Assembly (NCBI GenBank): GCA_019671135.1
Contig: JAHRHY010000022.1
Coordinates: 779,841-843,840 of the forward strand
Origin: Linnemannia hyalina
Lineage: Eukaryota > Mortierellomycota > Mortierellomycetes > Mortierellales > Mortierellaceae
DNA: 64,000 nt
Reading direction: 5' to 3'
Position numbers and translations under genes: made by a program. Of the stretch, positions 40,190-51,575 are shown piece by piece (within the stretch, counting starts at the first letter, position 1; each line of letters starts with the position of its first letter). The notes under the pieces were generated by a model. It was not told the origin of the DNA, searched no databases, and was given only the letters and a program-made list of their open reading frames with translations.

Positions 40190-41082
40190 TTACTGACGAG
40201 GCCAGGACCAGGATTGAAACCCTCCTTGCAAGCCTTACTCCCCTACCTCCTGCTCCAACCCAACTCGAACAAGAGGCTGCCTGCCGCGATGTTGCCCGCA
40301 CCCTCCATAAAATCCTTAAGCCTCAGACCCCCTCTCCTTACGCTGGCGCGATCGACGCCGATGCCTGTCATAACTTCATCGACAATCAAGAGGAGTATTA
40401 TGAGGTCGTCAACCTTGCATCCGCTGAATGGGTCCAGTATACGGCCCTTAACCTCACTGACGATGCGAAATCGTGGTGGAGATCAAGCGGCCTTACCATT
40501 CGCAGCTCCTGGGACGACTTCAAACAAGCCTTCCTCAACTTTCACACCCCGCCCAATGCCGCCGTCGCTGCTCTTTCGGCTCTTGAGTCTTTACGACAAG
40601 GCAAGCGTACAGTCGCCGCCTACACCCACGAATTCCGCCGCCTTCGCCGTCGAGTTCCCTCCCTTGACAATACTACCGCCTTGCACTGGTACAAAAAAGG
40701 CCTCGAAAAAGAAACCAGCAAGGAGGTTATGCTTCGCCAGCCGGAGACCTTGGATATTGCCATTACTCAAGCCACTCTGGTTCACTCCATCCTCTACCCT
40801 GACGGGCCCACTGGTCCCAAGCCCATTGTTCAACAATCCAGCGATATGGAGATCGACACCCTCCATGTTGCTATCAACAACCTCTCCGCACAAGTCAGCT
40901 ACCTTTCGCGCCGATCCGGCTACAACCACAGCCAGCACAACACCAAACCCTTTATCTACAACCCCAATACCCACTACAAACCCGGCGGTCCTCTTCCTCC
41001 CAAGCTATCACAAGAAGAGAAAGACTACCTCTACAAGAATGGTGGCTGCTACAAGTGCCGTAAACTTGGCCACCTTGGGCCC
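40190..41082 (+). pseudogene. Ty3/gypsy gag fragment
   Basis: The coding frame enters from the foldback element (LLTDEARTRIETLLASL) and shows a Retrotrans_gag core (YTALNLTDDAKSWWRSS, SWDDFKQAFLNFHTPP, SLRQGKRTVAAYTHEFRRL) and the start of a CCHC zinc knuckle (CYKCRKLGHLGP). At 41083 an LTR interrupts the knuckle; the two Cys that follow are encoded by the LTR. Both ends are therefore broken. GC-rich codon use resembles the Pol fragment at 1-1680, but whether they are one family cannot be told. Confidence 0.85.
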
Positions 41083-41242
41083 TGTTGCGTATTTGCCTTG
41101 TGGATCATAGATAGATGAAGACATGAACTAGCTAGAACTAAGCCACCAGGAACGACATAAGAGATCGTTCCTGGTGGGCCCTAATACAACCTGCTTCTTG
41201 TCTCGTTACTTACAAAGTGAGTCTAAACCTTATTTTATCGCA
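41083..41242 (+). repeat. LTR of the 11822 family (160 bp)
   Basis: TGTTGCGTATTTGCC ... TTATTTTATCGCA with the same central CACCAGG/CCTGGTG hairpin. Flanks GGCCC and GTTTT do not match, so it is not a simple solo LTR. It may be the 5' LTR of the element to its right. Confidence 0.85.
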
Positions 41243-41883
41243 GTTTTTTTAACGAATCCAAGTGGTTTGTTTGTATTGTTTTTATCTATCCATTGAACTG
41301 TTTTTGCATCCTTCGTGCATTCAGTTTCAATCCATCAAGCTGTTTATACATCCGTTGTGCATACAGTCTTGTCGAGTTGGTTGTACATCCTTTGTGCATC
41401 CATTCTCTTTCAATCCACTCTCTGGTTCTTCTAGAGTAGTGATTGACGTACACCCCACAGGTTCAATCCCGTGTGTATCGTACTACTGTTCTTTCGTTCT
41501 TCGGTTCTTCTGGAGCACTGTCAAATTGTGACTGTGGTGATTGAACTACGTTCCGCAGACTCAACCCCTGTGTGTATCGTACTTGTTTTTGATCGATTCA
41601 TCTCTCTAGTTTGCTTTCCCTCAACTTTTTTGTTGAGTGATCTTTTCGCTTCGTCATTATCTTGTGTCGTCTATCACTCCGGTGTGCGAAGCATATAGAC
41701 ATAGACGTTTGTGCAGCAATTCATAAATAAAGAACGTTTATCGCCTTTACCTTTCCTTTTGTTCGTGATCGCAATCGTTGTATTGTCGAGACGCCGAAAA
41801 AAGAGATCAGTGAATCAGAATCATCAAGTTTATTTTATTTTTTGTTTCTTTGCTCATTCCCTTCTTTGTTCCTCACTCTCGTC
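41243..41883. other. 5' leader of the gag-pol retroelement
   Basis: No gene. Pyrimidine-rich, with short direct repeats: ATCC[TG]T[CT][GT]TGCAT (41309-41400) and two approximate copies of a 50-bp segment containing CCTGTGTGTATCGTAC-like sequence (about 41459-41580). AATAAAGAAC lies at about 41727. Presumed transcribed leader. Confidence 0.4.
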
Positions 41884-44800
41884 ATGACTGTACTTAGGAC
41901 AATGACTCTGAGGAATGGAAAGAGTGTTGCAAAAGAAGGTACAAGTGGTACCGACGATGCAGAGGCTGTCGTGGAGGAGGCCATGGAGTCCATGAGTATT
42001 GCTCAGGGAGAATCGTCGCAGACGGTACAACCCAGCGGAGAGGTCGACATGGAAGTTGACGACGAGGCGGAGAACTCATTGAGACAGGAATCCCCCTCAG
42101 TCGGTCATACACGAGGTCAGTCTGGCGTTCTGCTCATAATCACAGCGGAGTATTGCCAGGAGCAGGTTAATAATCTGGGGCAGCAGTTGGAGATTCATAC
42201 GGCAACAAAGGGACAACTGACGGCAATGATGATGATGAACGGTGGAGGAACCCCGGAGCAGAGCCAGAGGATGGGCCAGTTGCAGGATACGGTCCGCAGC
42301 ATCAAGGCGCAGCTGGAGTTATGGGAGTCGAGTCTAGATGATATGAACTTGGCGAGGAAAGCCAAAGCGAGGACTGTCCACAGCACCGCATCGTCATCGT
42401 CTACACCCAGCTTCCCAAAGTCCTCCTATGGCGGGAATGGCACTATGGACGACAAGCAGATTGTGCTTCTCAATGTTATGCCCAGGTACCATCGCAAGGT
42501 GCCAGATCATGAGATGCCTAAAGTCGACGCTAAGACGTCCGGTCCTATCCGAACTTCAGTTCGCTGTTTCCTGTATGAGTTTCATACCCAAGGTAACCTT
42601 GCCTACGGCACTACGACGTTTGAAAAGATTTGTTATCGTTTATTAGCGTTGGCGAATCTAGATGTCAAAGTGCAGGATGCATTAACAGGAGCGAGGAAAA
42701 AGGATACGGGTCCGGCGTGGACGTGGGATCAGTGCGAGCAGACATTCGTGGATTGCGCCATGACTCTGCATGAGAAGACGTCTGAGGTGGAGGAGTTCGC
42801 CAAGATGGGCAGAGAGAAGACAGAGTCTTTTAAGGAGTATGAGCTGAGATTGCGACGGCTGGTCGAGGTCTACCGTGTCAAGGAGCTTCCTAAACACACC
42901 GATGTCACCCAGACTCTGAGGATGTCAATCCCGTCTCTGACTTTGACGGTGATGCAACTGTCTGAGACGGTGAACATGTTACTGAAACATGTGGGTATGG
43001 CGGTGCCGGATGTAACGTCGTTGGACTTCCTGATGAACGCGATCCCGAACGCCCTTGGTCCTGATGAGTGCTCGGAGTGGAAGGTCTTCATCGATGCGTC
43101 GAGGAAGGCGAGAATGTCCAAGGAGAGCGACGGCATCAACCAAGGAGGCAGCCAACACCATAGGCAACATCAGCAAGTAAAGAAGACGGTGGCCGCTCAG
43201 ACGAATGCAGGAGCATCGTCAGGAAGCAATACCGTCAGCGCCAACAACAACCATAACAGCTACCCAAACGGCCATCAAGGTCAGTATCCCGGCAATCGAG
43301 GTAGAGGAGCACCGCAGGGACGATGGCAGAATCGTGGCAAAGGAAGAAGCCATCCGTATAATGGTACGTCCGTTGATCCTGCTTTGCTACTGGACGTTGT
43401 TGAAGAAGAACAAGATTGCGTTATTAAGTACAGTGCCATGTCTATTCCACACACACAGGCAATAACAACCAAAGCCAACGAGGATCCTCGTCAGCTTGAT
43501 GTAACCCCTCTGGTGACGGCGCAGATAGATGTGTTACCCATGGTTGAGTCGAATAAAGTGATGCGTGAGGCGACCAGCAGTAATACTGAAAACAGTGTGG
43601 AGGGCAATCTTGTTGTAAAGAAGAAAAGGAGAAAGAAGAGGAAAGCGAATGCGGAGTCCCGCTTTGGAATGTCGGTTCATGTAGGTTCACCTCCTCCATC
43701 ACCTCTCGACGGAGGGGAAGGTGGGAGAAGTGCTGAAATGGCTGGTATTATAAAAGCGAAGATCAAGTATGGGGCAGTTGGTGTAATCAGTAAAGAAGAT
43801 GATGGTTGCGCTTTTGGCTCGTACGAAGTCGAGGATGACGAACTCGCTCAAGCGTTTGAAAGACACACGCTAAAAGACAACCCTGTTGCAAAGATGCGTG
43901 ACGGCTACCCGTTATTTAAATTCGGTGACGATGATTTTTCTCTTGTGCAAGTTGCGTACGGATCGGTCAAACGCAAGAACCAACCAGACAATCGTCTTTT
44001 TGTTCCTGTCACCATCCACGGAGAACAACACCGAGCGCTCATCGATACAGGCGCCACGCACTCGTTCATCAGTTCAAGAATAGTCAGCAAATATTCGATC
44101 CCTGTCAATAAAATGAAAGGGTACATCGAGTTAGCGGATACTTCGACTATTGCACGCATCGGCGAAACAGAGAACATGGAGGTTATCTGTGGAAAGAATT
44201 TGCTTTGCGCACCATACGAAGTTATTGATCAACCCCATGCCATTACTATTGGTATGGATCTCTTTCATCGGTATGGCTTCAACATCATAGGTTTACCTGA
44301 CCCAGTAGAGTCTCCTGATCGAGTACCTATGCCTGTTGAGGACGAGAAGCCGACTCTCATACCTCTTATGACACCCCCTGTGGAGACGACGCGGGAGTAC
44401 ATCGAGGAAAAGAAGTCATTTATGGAGTGCGTCAAGGAGCTACTGGAGGAGAACGCAAGGATCCCTTCCACCAGCTTTTGCCCAATTCCGGAGATGAAGG
44501 TGTTTTTACCTGTACCGGAGGGCATTACTTTGAATCGACGTTCAAGAGTGTTCGCTCAGTCACAACGACCCATTCTGGATGACGCAGTAGATCGCTGGTT
44601 GCAGGACGATGTAATTACACTGGCACCGGCTGGTAATCGTCACAACAACACTCTGACGCTCGCAGCAAAGAAGGATGCAAATGGTGAGAAAACCCTTTAT
44701 CGTGTTTGTCTTGACCCACGCCCTCTCAATGCTCACTTACCTGATGACAATTTTCCTGTACCTCTTATATCAGAGATCATGCAGTTTGCAGGAGGCAATG

Positions 44801-45275
44801 CTGTGTTCTCGACGGTGGATTTGCGTCAGGCTTATCATCGACTTCCGATTCATAAGGAAGACAGACCGCTTACAGCATTCACGCACAATGGAGTACAGTA
44901 CATGTTCAAGAAAGCCCCTTTCGGCTTGAAGCCCTTGTCCAGTCTGTTCCAACGTGGAATGTCAAGGATTCTCGGCGATTTGGATTTTGTCCGCAATTTT
45001 ATTGATGACATTCTGATTGCTTCGAAGGATCGAGCGGACCATCTTGCGCATGTTATGGTTGTCATTGAACGTCTGACCAAAGCCAAACTAATTATCAACA
45101 TTGAGAAATGTAGATTCTATAGCACGCAGGTAGCATTACTTGGATTTGTAATTAATACCGCCGGCAGACGTGTGGACCCGAATAAGTTGGTGAACATTCA
45201 GGACTGGAGCCCGCCGACCACTGGAAAGCAGGTTCAGTCGTACATGGGCACGTTCAACTTTTTTCGGGAGTATAT
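41884..45275 (+). pseudogene. Ty3-type gag-protease-RT polyprotein, interrupted
   Basis: ATG 41884 (MTVLRTMTLRNGKSVAK). Gag-like region with helices to about residue 430, then an Asn/Gly/His-rich linker. A retropepsin follows (HRALIDTGATHSFI), then a reverse transcriptase with PRPLNAHLPDDNFPVPL, STVDLRQAYHRLP, APFGLKPL and NFIDDILIASKD (xxDD catalytic motif, Ile in place of the usual Val). The frame runs to TFNFFREY, where the inverted Ty3 LTR begins at 45276; RNase H and integrase are missing. Gag and pol in one frame without a stop is typical of several fungal Ty3 groups. Dead by insertion. Confidence 0.9.
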
Positions 45276-45472
45276 TGTCAAGAAAGCAGACCAAGCAATA
45301 GAATGAAGTAGATAAAGAGAACCTTGATCAAGGACTAAGAAATGAGTATAAGGAATAGGTTAAAGAGTATGTTGTATTGGCGATACCAAGTAAAGAGCTA
45401 TAGATTTGCTATCTAAGGCCCTTTTATACTCGTTAGGGCGAAGTCACAAGAGCAAGCTCTTGTCTCGTGACA
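45276..45472 (-). repeat. 3' LTR of the nested Ty3 copy (197 bp)
   Basis: Reverse complement of 1691-1887, apparently identical; terminal TGTCA...TGACA. Confidence 0.93.
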
Positions 45473-45482
45473 ACCTCCCCCT

Positions 45483-46730
45483 CTAGGGCCGAGTTCCAAG
45501 AGGCCTTTGGCTGGGTTTGTGAGGGTGTTGCAGATGGAACTCGCGAACAAGGTCCGGGGAATTCTTGACACAGGCGGCCGGTTCCCAGGTTCGTTCGGAT
45601 ACGGGGTAGCCTCTCCAATGTATATAGTATTCAAGGTGGTTGCGCCTGATCCGTGAATCCAAAATGGCCTCAACCTCGTACTCCTCATCGCCGGAGACGA
45701 CAAGCGGAGGAGGTCGTTTTGAGGCTCGACCGGGGATCGTATCTGGATGCGCACGCTCAAGTAAGTTTACATGAAAGACAGGATGTAGCTTGGTCGTTGG
45801 TGGTAAATCGAGACGGAAGGATCGAGTGCCGATTTTTTCGAGAATACGGTAAGGGCCCATGCGCTTATGGTCGAGCTTCTTGCATGGTCTGTTCGTTTGG
45901 AGGTTCCGGGCGTCTAGCCATACAAGATCTCCTACTTGCAGATTGGGTTGTGGTTGGGCCTTGGTGTCGAAGTTCCTGGCATGCTGTTCAATGGCGGTGT
46001 GAATATTGAGTTGCATCTCCGCATAGAGGTTCTTTAGGGCCTGGACGCGTTCCTGGGCTGGGACATTGTCCTTCGAGACTCTTGGGATGGTGATGGTGAA
46101 TTTCGGATGGTAGCCGAGGTTGGCAAAGAATGGTGTTGTTTTTGTTGTTGAGTGTGTTGCGTTGTTGTATGCAAATTCTGCTATCGGTAGAAGGGTGCTC
46201 CAGTCCGTTTGCTGATAGTCGATATACCCTCGTAGGTACTGTTCCAGTATTGAATTTACTCTCTCGGTCTGTCCATCGGTGCGTTGGTGGTAGGCGGTAG
46301 AAAGCTTCTGATTGATCCCCAGAGACTTGAACATGGTGGAAACGAAGGCTGAAGTGAAGGTGGCGCCTCTGTCAGAAACAATGTCATCCGGGAGACCGTG
46401 GGCTGAAAATACGCGTTCTAGGAACAAACAGACCGTATCCTGTGCATTGATGTTGTCGTAGGTGGGGACAAAGTGTGCCATCTTGGTGAATCGGTCCACA
46501 AAAACACAGATTGCCGTATAGCCGTTTGAGGGGGGGAGTTGGGTGATGAAATCCATCGATACTGAGGTCCAGGGGCGATCGGGTACAGGCAGGGGTTGTA
46601 AAAGTCCATAAGGCTTGTGAGTGGATGACTTTGTCCGTTGGCAGGTGTCACAACCGTTGATGTAATCCTTGATGTAACGCCACATGGAAGGCCAGTAAAA
46701 GGTTCGACTGACAAGGTCTGAGGTCTTGGT
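45483..46730 (-). pseudogene. Ty3 integrase-chromodomain fragment
   Basis: Encodes the same integrase core and chromodomain as 1-1680 (MDFITQLP, VSDRGATF, TDGQTERVN, HWRGYPVSERTWEP), starting just after the HHCC histidines (residues LVSRTFYWPSMW). Nothing upstream remains, so it cannot be expressed as a normal Pol protein. Confidence 0.9.
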
Positions 46731-48486
46731 ACAAAAAAGAATTTCTTACAATACTCTGTAAATTAAATGTTTACAAGGGTGTATGAATGAACGTGTACAA
46801 TGAGTAAAGATTCGATGAAAGGGGTCTTTTACATTAGTGTAAGGCGCACTCGACGAGTGAATAAACACACATAGGTAAGCATTTCATAAAATGAAGGTCG
46901 TACAACCCAGTAAGGCTCTGGTTTTTTTGGAATGTTTACAATGGTGTATCAATTAGCCCCAAATCCATTTTTTACATACATGTAGGAACATACAGAATCG
47001 CCTTTTCTTACCCCATTGTAAACAAAGCCCGATTCTGCCTCCTTTACAACTGAGTAAGGATTACAGCAGAATAGAGGAGGTTTCTATTTGCCGACAATTG
47101 GTCTAATCCTGGCTTGACCAGCGCTGCTGGATGCCTTAAGCGTCATTTGACTAGGCGACTCTTATCTGCGAACTGTCCATTTTTTTTTGCTTCTTTGATT
47201 TGACAGAAAGCAACAAAAGGTGTTTGACGCCTTGAGTGTCCATTTTACTGGTGAAATTGTTTTTGTCTTGAGGATGCTAGCCATCTTGACCTGACTTTTA
47301 CATACTTTTTTACACTCATTTTTACACCCGTTCATACTTGAACCTGGCCAGAGTCGAGACACAAATTAGCCTCATCTTCCAGGCCTCTTCTGCACATGAA
47401 CCGTCATTCGCTTTGTCTTCTTTTCAGATCTCGTCTCTTTCTTCATTCTCTCTTTATATTCAAACACAAGGAAACAAGGCCAAATCAACTGTTCCACCAA
47501 GCTCAGGATCCTATACAGTCCTTGTTTGCTCGTTTGTTTCTTTGTCAAATATGTCATACAGGGCAAATAAAATTAGCAAAATATAGTTTATTCTTCGAAG
47601 TATCTTATGCCTTGCCGTCCGTGTAATTCTGCACTCAAAGAGGAGGTGACTACAGGGAGAGGTGCCAAGGACCTGATTGTGCATCTAAAGGTAGAAGAGA
47701 ATAAGAATTGGTGAGAGATGAATGGTAGAAGGGGAGGTTAAAGGAGGACAGAGGGAAGGTGAAGGGGAGTAGAGGGGAGCAGCTAGAGGGGAGTAGAGGG
47801 GAGCAGCTAGAGGGGGGTAGAGGGAAAGGGGGAAGGGCGGTAAGAGAAAGAAAAGAGTGAAGGAGAAAGGGAGACAAGGGATAACGTGCGTGGAGGGAAT
47901 GGGGGGACGGATGGAGGGATAAAGAGGAAGAGGACAGTTGAGTGTCGTGAGGCGGTATAGTGAATATGAATAATGCCGATTACGACAACAGAGAAAAGGA
48001 AAATGGAACAGAAGGGTGGAAAAGTCCAATTCGGATTGCACCTCTTTTTAAAAGGGTGTAAGAATTCTCGACAGTTGAGCTGTGTACAATGAGTCGTGTT
48101 CTGATGACAGTCGTCCCTCTCTCCCCTTCCTCTCCGCTCCCTGTATCTCTCATTTCGTAAACTTGCATCCGTGCACACGGGTGCTTCGAAAAGATAGAAA
48201 ACAGAGAAAGGCAAGCGATACTAATCACCTGCATGCTCTTTTCTTGCCCACACAATTATACATAAGAAAAACAATTAAGCAAAAACAACAGGGATGAGGT
48301 AGCAGGAATGAGTGGTTAAGTTAAGGAACAACCACCTCCACCATCAATCCAACAGAAAAACAAAAGATGGTGAGGGACAGAACGAGAGGAAGTCAAGGAG
48401 GGACGATGCAAGATTTCAAATAGACAACTTCCTCCAACTCGTGTTATAAAAAAAGAGAAAATTGGGCGAAAACATGTGCTTACGTC

Positions 48487-48490
<4 letters not shown>

Positions 48491-48520
<30 letters not shown>
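48491..48520 (+). repeat. T30 homopolymer in left TIR
   Basis: Matched by a run of 30-31 A at 62410-62440 in the right TIR. Confidence 0.95.
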
Positions 48521-48521
<1 letters not shown>

Positions 48522-49221
48522 TTTTCTTCCTTTACAAAGTGGTCAAAGCATAACGGCGCGAATGGGCCTCCATAACCTTATACTTTTCTTAGGCCTGGAT
48601 CTTGATAGAAACAACAAGGTGTACGACCAAGGACGAATATCCCCAAATGAAAAGCTAGTGCGGGTGAGAGAGAGGGCGAAAGGCAAGCTCGTGAGAACTC
48701 AGAATACGAACCTTGCAGACTAAGAGACCTGGGACCAAAGGGTGTATGATGTGATGTATGCATGTACGAGCCTTGATGAGTATTTTTTTTTCTTTCAATT
48801 ATGTTTGAGTGGAATCCTTTCCCCTGTTGCGGTACGGGGTTTTTATTTCTATTTTACCCCGTCTTTTTATGTAACGAAGAAGTACTGCTAGCGACCACAT
48901 CACCACATGGCAGATGGTCGCTGCTCAACTACCACCTCCGTGATTGTTTATAATAATTATCATCTCCGTGATTATTTACCACCTCTGTGATTAGCTATCA
49001 CCTCCGTGGTTAAATATCACTCCAGTGGTGTAAAACAATAAAACAACTCTTTTCTTCTCGTTGACTTAGACCCCATACTTTCCGCCCCTTATTTTCCTTG
49101 ACTCTGGTCCAGCAATTGCATGGCCGATATGGGCGATACCAACCGGTATCGCCATATGTTTGCTCGCAATCACGTGCATAACACGCTCGGCCTCGGCCCT
49201 CGATGAAAAAGGAGATGGAAG

Positions 49222-49280
49222 TGTGTGCGTGTGTGTGTGTGTGTGTGTGTGCGTGTGTGTGTGTGAGAGAGAGAGGGCGA
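49222..49280 (+). repeat. (TG)n/(GA)n microsatellite in left TIR
   Basis: GTGTGTGCGTGTGTGTG-type run followed by GAGAGAGAGAG. Mirrored at about 61658-61710. Shorter runs of the same kind recur at about 49708-49740 and 50010-50040. Confidence 0.9.
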
Positions 49281-49972
49281 GACAGAGAGGACATGAATGA
49301 CTGAGGGACTCGAAAGAGAAAAGGGTGTGAGAAGTATGGGGGTAGAATTAACGAGAAGAAAGAGTGTGTTTTCTTTATTTTGCACCACAAAGCAGATAAT
49401 AAGCAGTATCGGCTGTGTGGCGTGATCGGTTGAGCGTTTCTTCGTTAAATAAAAAGGGATAAATAAAAATAAACCCGTACCACAACAGGTGCACATGTTT
49501 GCACAGGCCCTTCATTGATTTTCCTTCCACTTTCTTGACCACATCCTCTTTCCTTTATTCCCTCGCTTGCCTCTTTTTTTTTTCTTTGATTCTGGCGAAG
49601 CAACTGCTTGGCCGATATCAGCAATACCCAATTGGTATCACCATCTATTTACTCACAATCACTTACGTAACACGCTCGTTCGCGGCTCTCCATGAAAAAG
49701 GAGATGGAAGTGTGTGCGTGTGTGTGTGTGAGAGAGAGAGGGCGAGATAGAGAGGTCAAGAATGACTGAGAGACTCGAAAGAGAAAAGGGTGCACATGTT
49801 TGCACGGGCCCTTCATTGATTTTCCTTCCTCTTTCTTGACCACATCCTCTCCCCTTTATTCCCTCGCTTGCCTCTTTTTTTTTTCTTTGATTCTGGCGAA
49901 GCAACTGCTTGGCCGATATGAGTAATACCCAATTGGTATCGCCATCTATTTACTCACAATCACTTACGTGAC

Positions 49973-50903
49973 GCGCTCGTTCGCGGCTCTCCGTGGAAAA
50001 GGAGATAGAAGTGTGTGCGTGTGTATGTGTGAGAGAGAGAGCGCGAGACAGAGGGCGAGACAAAGAGGAGGAAAGTGACAGAGACTTGGAACACGATAGC
50101 GTGTGCATATTGACATGTATCTCCCATTGATTCTTCCTTCTGTTTTAAAAAATAACCGCGGCCTTTTTTTTCATTCTATTCCATTTTCTATCGGACATAT
50201 TCTTTATTCTGATTCTGCATCCTTCACACTCCTTGAGCTCCATCAAATTCAAACCTACATGCGGCGCAAGCATACGGCATTTAAGGCAGCTGCATTTTTA
50301 CAAGACCGTTGATTCATCTAGTAGATTGACACCAGTTTCTCTGTCTATTTTGTCCTCCATTCCCTTGACTCATTTTTTCTTTTGTCCGCCCCTCACTCTC
50401 TACCGTCCATCAAATCACCTTTTGACTTCATTTATCCTCTATCAACTCCTCTTCTACCCTCTTTACCTTCTCCTTGTACCTTTCACCTCCCCTTTATCCC
50501 TTTCGCCTCGTCTCACCAATTACTGTTCTTTCCTACCTTTAGATACACAATTATATCCTTGACACCCTCCCTCTGTCCGGTTACTTCGAACCGTTCGTGC
50601 CTGCGATGCTTTTATTGTTTGAATTTGTTCCTTCCCTCCCCTTCTACTCTTATTTCATATGTATCTTTCATGTTCATGTAGAATTTCATAGACCAACAAA
50701 AGACACTTTTGCTTATGCACATACCTCACCTATTGTTTCAAAATTGATAGTGATGTAGTACAAATAAAAACACCAGCAGTTTTATTCGTGCAAACTTGCT
50801 CATGTCACTGATGTCTTGGTCTCTTCATAGTCAACAAGTCTTGCCTTGTAATGTAACTAGTGGGATCCATAAAACAAGGTCTACTGTCCTTCGAGCGGGT
50901 TCC
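49973..50903. other. MULE core, left non-coding part
   Basis: Contains diverged, rearranged copies of TIR sequence, for example CTACCTTTAGATACACAAT (about 50535) versus CTACCTTTAGATGCACAATC at 63224-63243. Pyrimidine-rich. No gene supported. Confidence 0.5.
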
Positions 50904-51575
50904 TTAATGGATACGACGTTTTGTATTGTTTGTTCTTTCCGATCGGCGCCTCTTGACGAACCTTGGAGAGGAATTGCGAACGTCATTGGTATTCGATCCA
51001 CGCATGTCGTACAAGGTGAAGAAGGGATGGTCGAGTTCTTGACCCGCATGCTGAAAAGGCTTTTCAAACGATAGGCTTGGTGATCGAATCGGAGGCAAAG
51101 TAACATCGGTGTCGTCTCCGGAAAACTCCTCGGAACTATCGTCCATGTATCCAGGAGACAAGGGGGATGTTTCATCGCATCGACGTAGGCTACCAACATC
51201 AACATCCCCCAGCGACAGACCAAAGTGATCAGAGGGGTGTGCTTTTGGCTTGGTGTCGACCAGACCTTCGTCCAGAAACGCGTCTAATTCAACGACCTCC
51301 GTAGGTGAGAGCGAGAGGATAGTCATATCAGGGGCTGGCATTAGACAGAACGAGCGATGAAGCTGAAGGACTGATCGACCTGGGCTGGAGGCACCACAAT
51401 AGCAAACAAACTCCATTGATTTGCTAGCCTTGCGGACAAATATCTCAGTAAGTGGAGATTGCGCGGTGGGGTGGTTGTTTTTGAGAGACAGTGAGTAGGG
51501 GGTGTGATAGTCGTGAAAATGAAGCATTTTTTTTTCAATGATGAGAGGAGAATGAGGTCGCGCTGGCCACTTCAT
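50904..51575 (-). CDS. MULE accessory gene, hypothetical (170-223 aa)
   Basis: The frame is open from 51725. Candidate starts are 51575 (MKWPARPHSPLIIEKKMLHF) and 51416 (MEFVCYCGASSPGRS). The second half is acidic and Ser/Pro-rich (DETSPLSPGYMDDSSEEFSG) and the end is basic with an NLS-like KRRRSERTNNTKRR. A small Cys cluster (CYCGASS...SFCLM) is present. I do not recognise it. Its place inside the MULE, divergent from the transposase gene, recalls the second gene of Mutator (mudrB), but nothing more links them. Confidence 0.45.
   Translation of the reverse strand: MKWPARPHSPLIIEKKMLHFHDYHTPYSLSLKNNHPTAQSPLTEIFVRKASKSMEFVCYCGASSPGRSVLQLHRSFCLMPAPDMTILSLSPTEVVELDAFLDEGLVDTKPKAHPSDHFGLSLGDVDVGSLRRCDETSPLSPGYMDDSSEEFSGDDTDVTLPPIRSPSLSFEKPFQHAGQELDHPFFTLYDMRGSNTNDVRNSSPRFVKRRRSERTNNTKRRIH

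Larger units (their letters stand above)
45276..46731 (-). mobile_element. Second Ty3/gypsy chromovirus copy, 3' part, nested in the gag-pol element
   Basis: On the minus strand: Pol C-terminal half 46730-45483, then LTR 45472-45276. It matches 452-1887 through the last shared bases (AGGTCTTGGTA), then identity stops at 46731/46732. Because its LTR end lies exactly inside the RT frame at the other side, this is a real insertion whose 5' half has been cut away by whatever begins at 46732. Confidence 0.92.
46732..49972 (+). repeat. Left terminal inverted repeat of the MULE
   Basis: Non-coding. Carries clustered TTTACA/TGTAAA motifs in the first 600 bp, a purine-rich duplicated block (GGGGAGTAGAGGGGAGCAGC, about 47764-47815), a T30 run, a TATCACCTCCGTG-type repeat (about 48955-49025), a (TG)n tract and an internal direct duplication (about 49490-49680 versus 49790-49975). 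Long frames within it are low-complexity and rejected as genes. Confidence 0.9.

Noticed and set aside
41455..41475. Possible tRNA T-arm (GGTTCAATCCC) in the retroelement leader
   Set aside because: No acceptor stem, D-arm or anticodon arm could be folded around it.
47685..48255. Overlapping minus frames in the left MULE arm, and their mirror on the right arm
   Set aside because: Ser/Leu/Pro-rich translations of pyrimidine repeats. They differ in frame between the two arms because of indels, so they are not maintained as genes.
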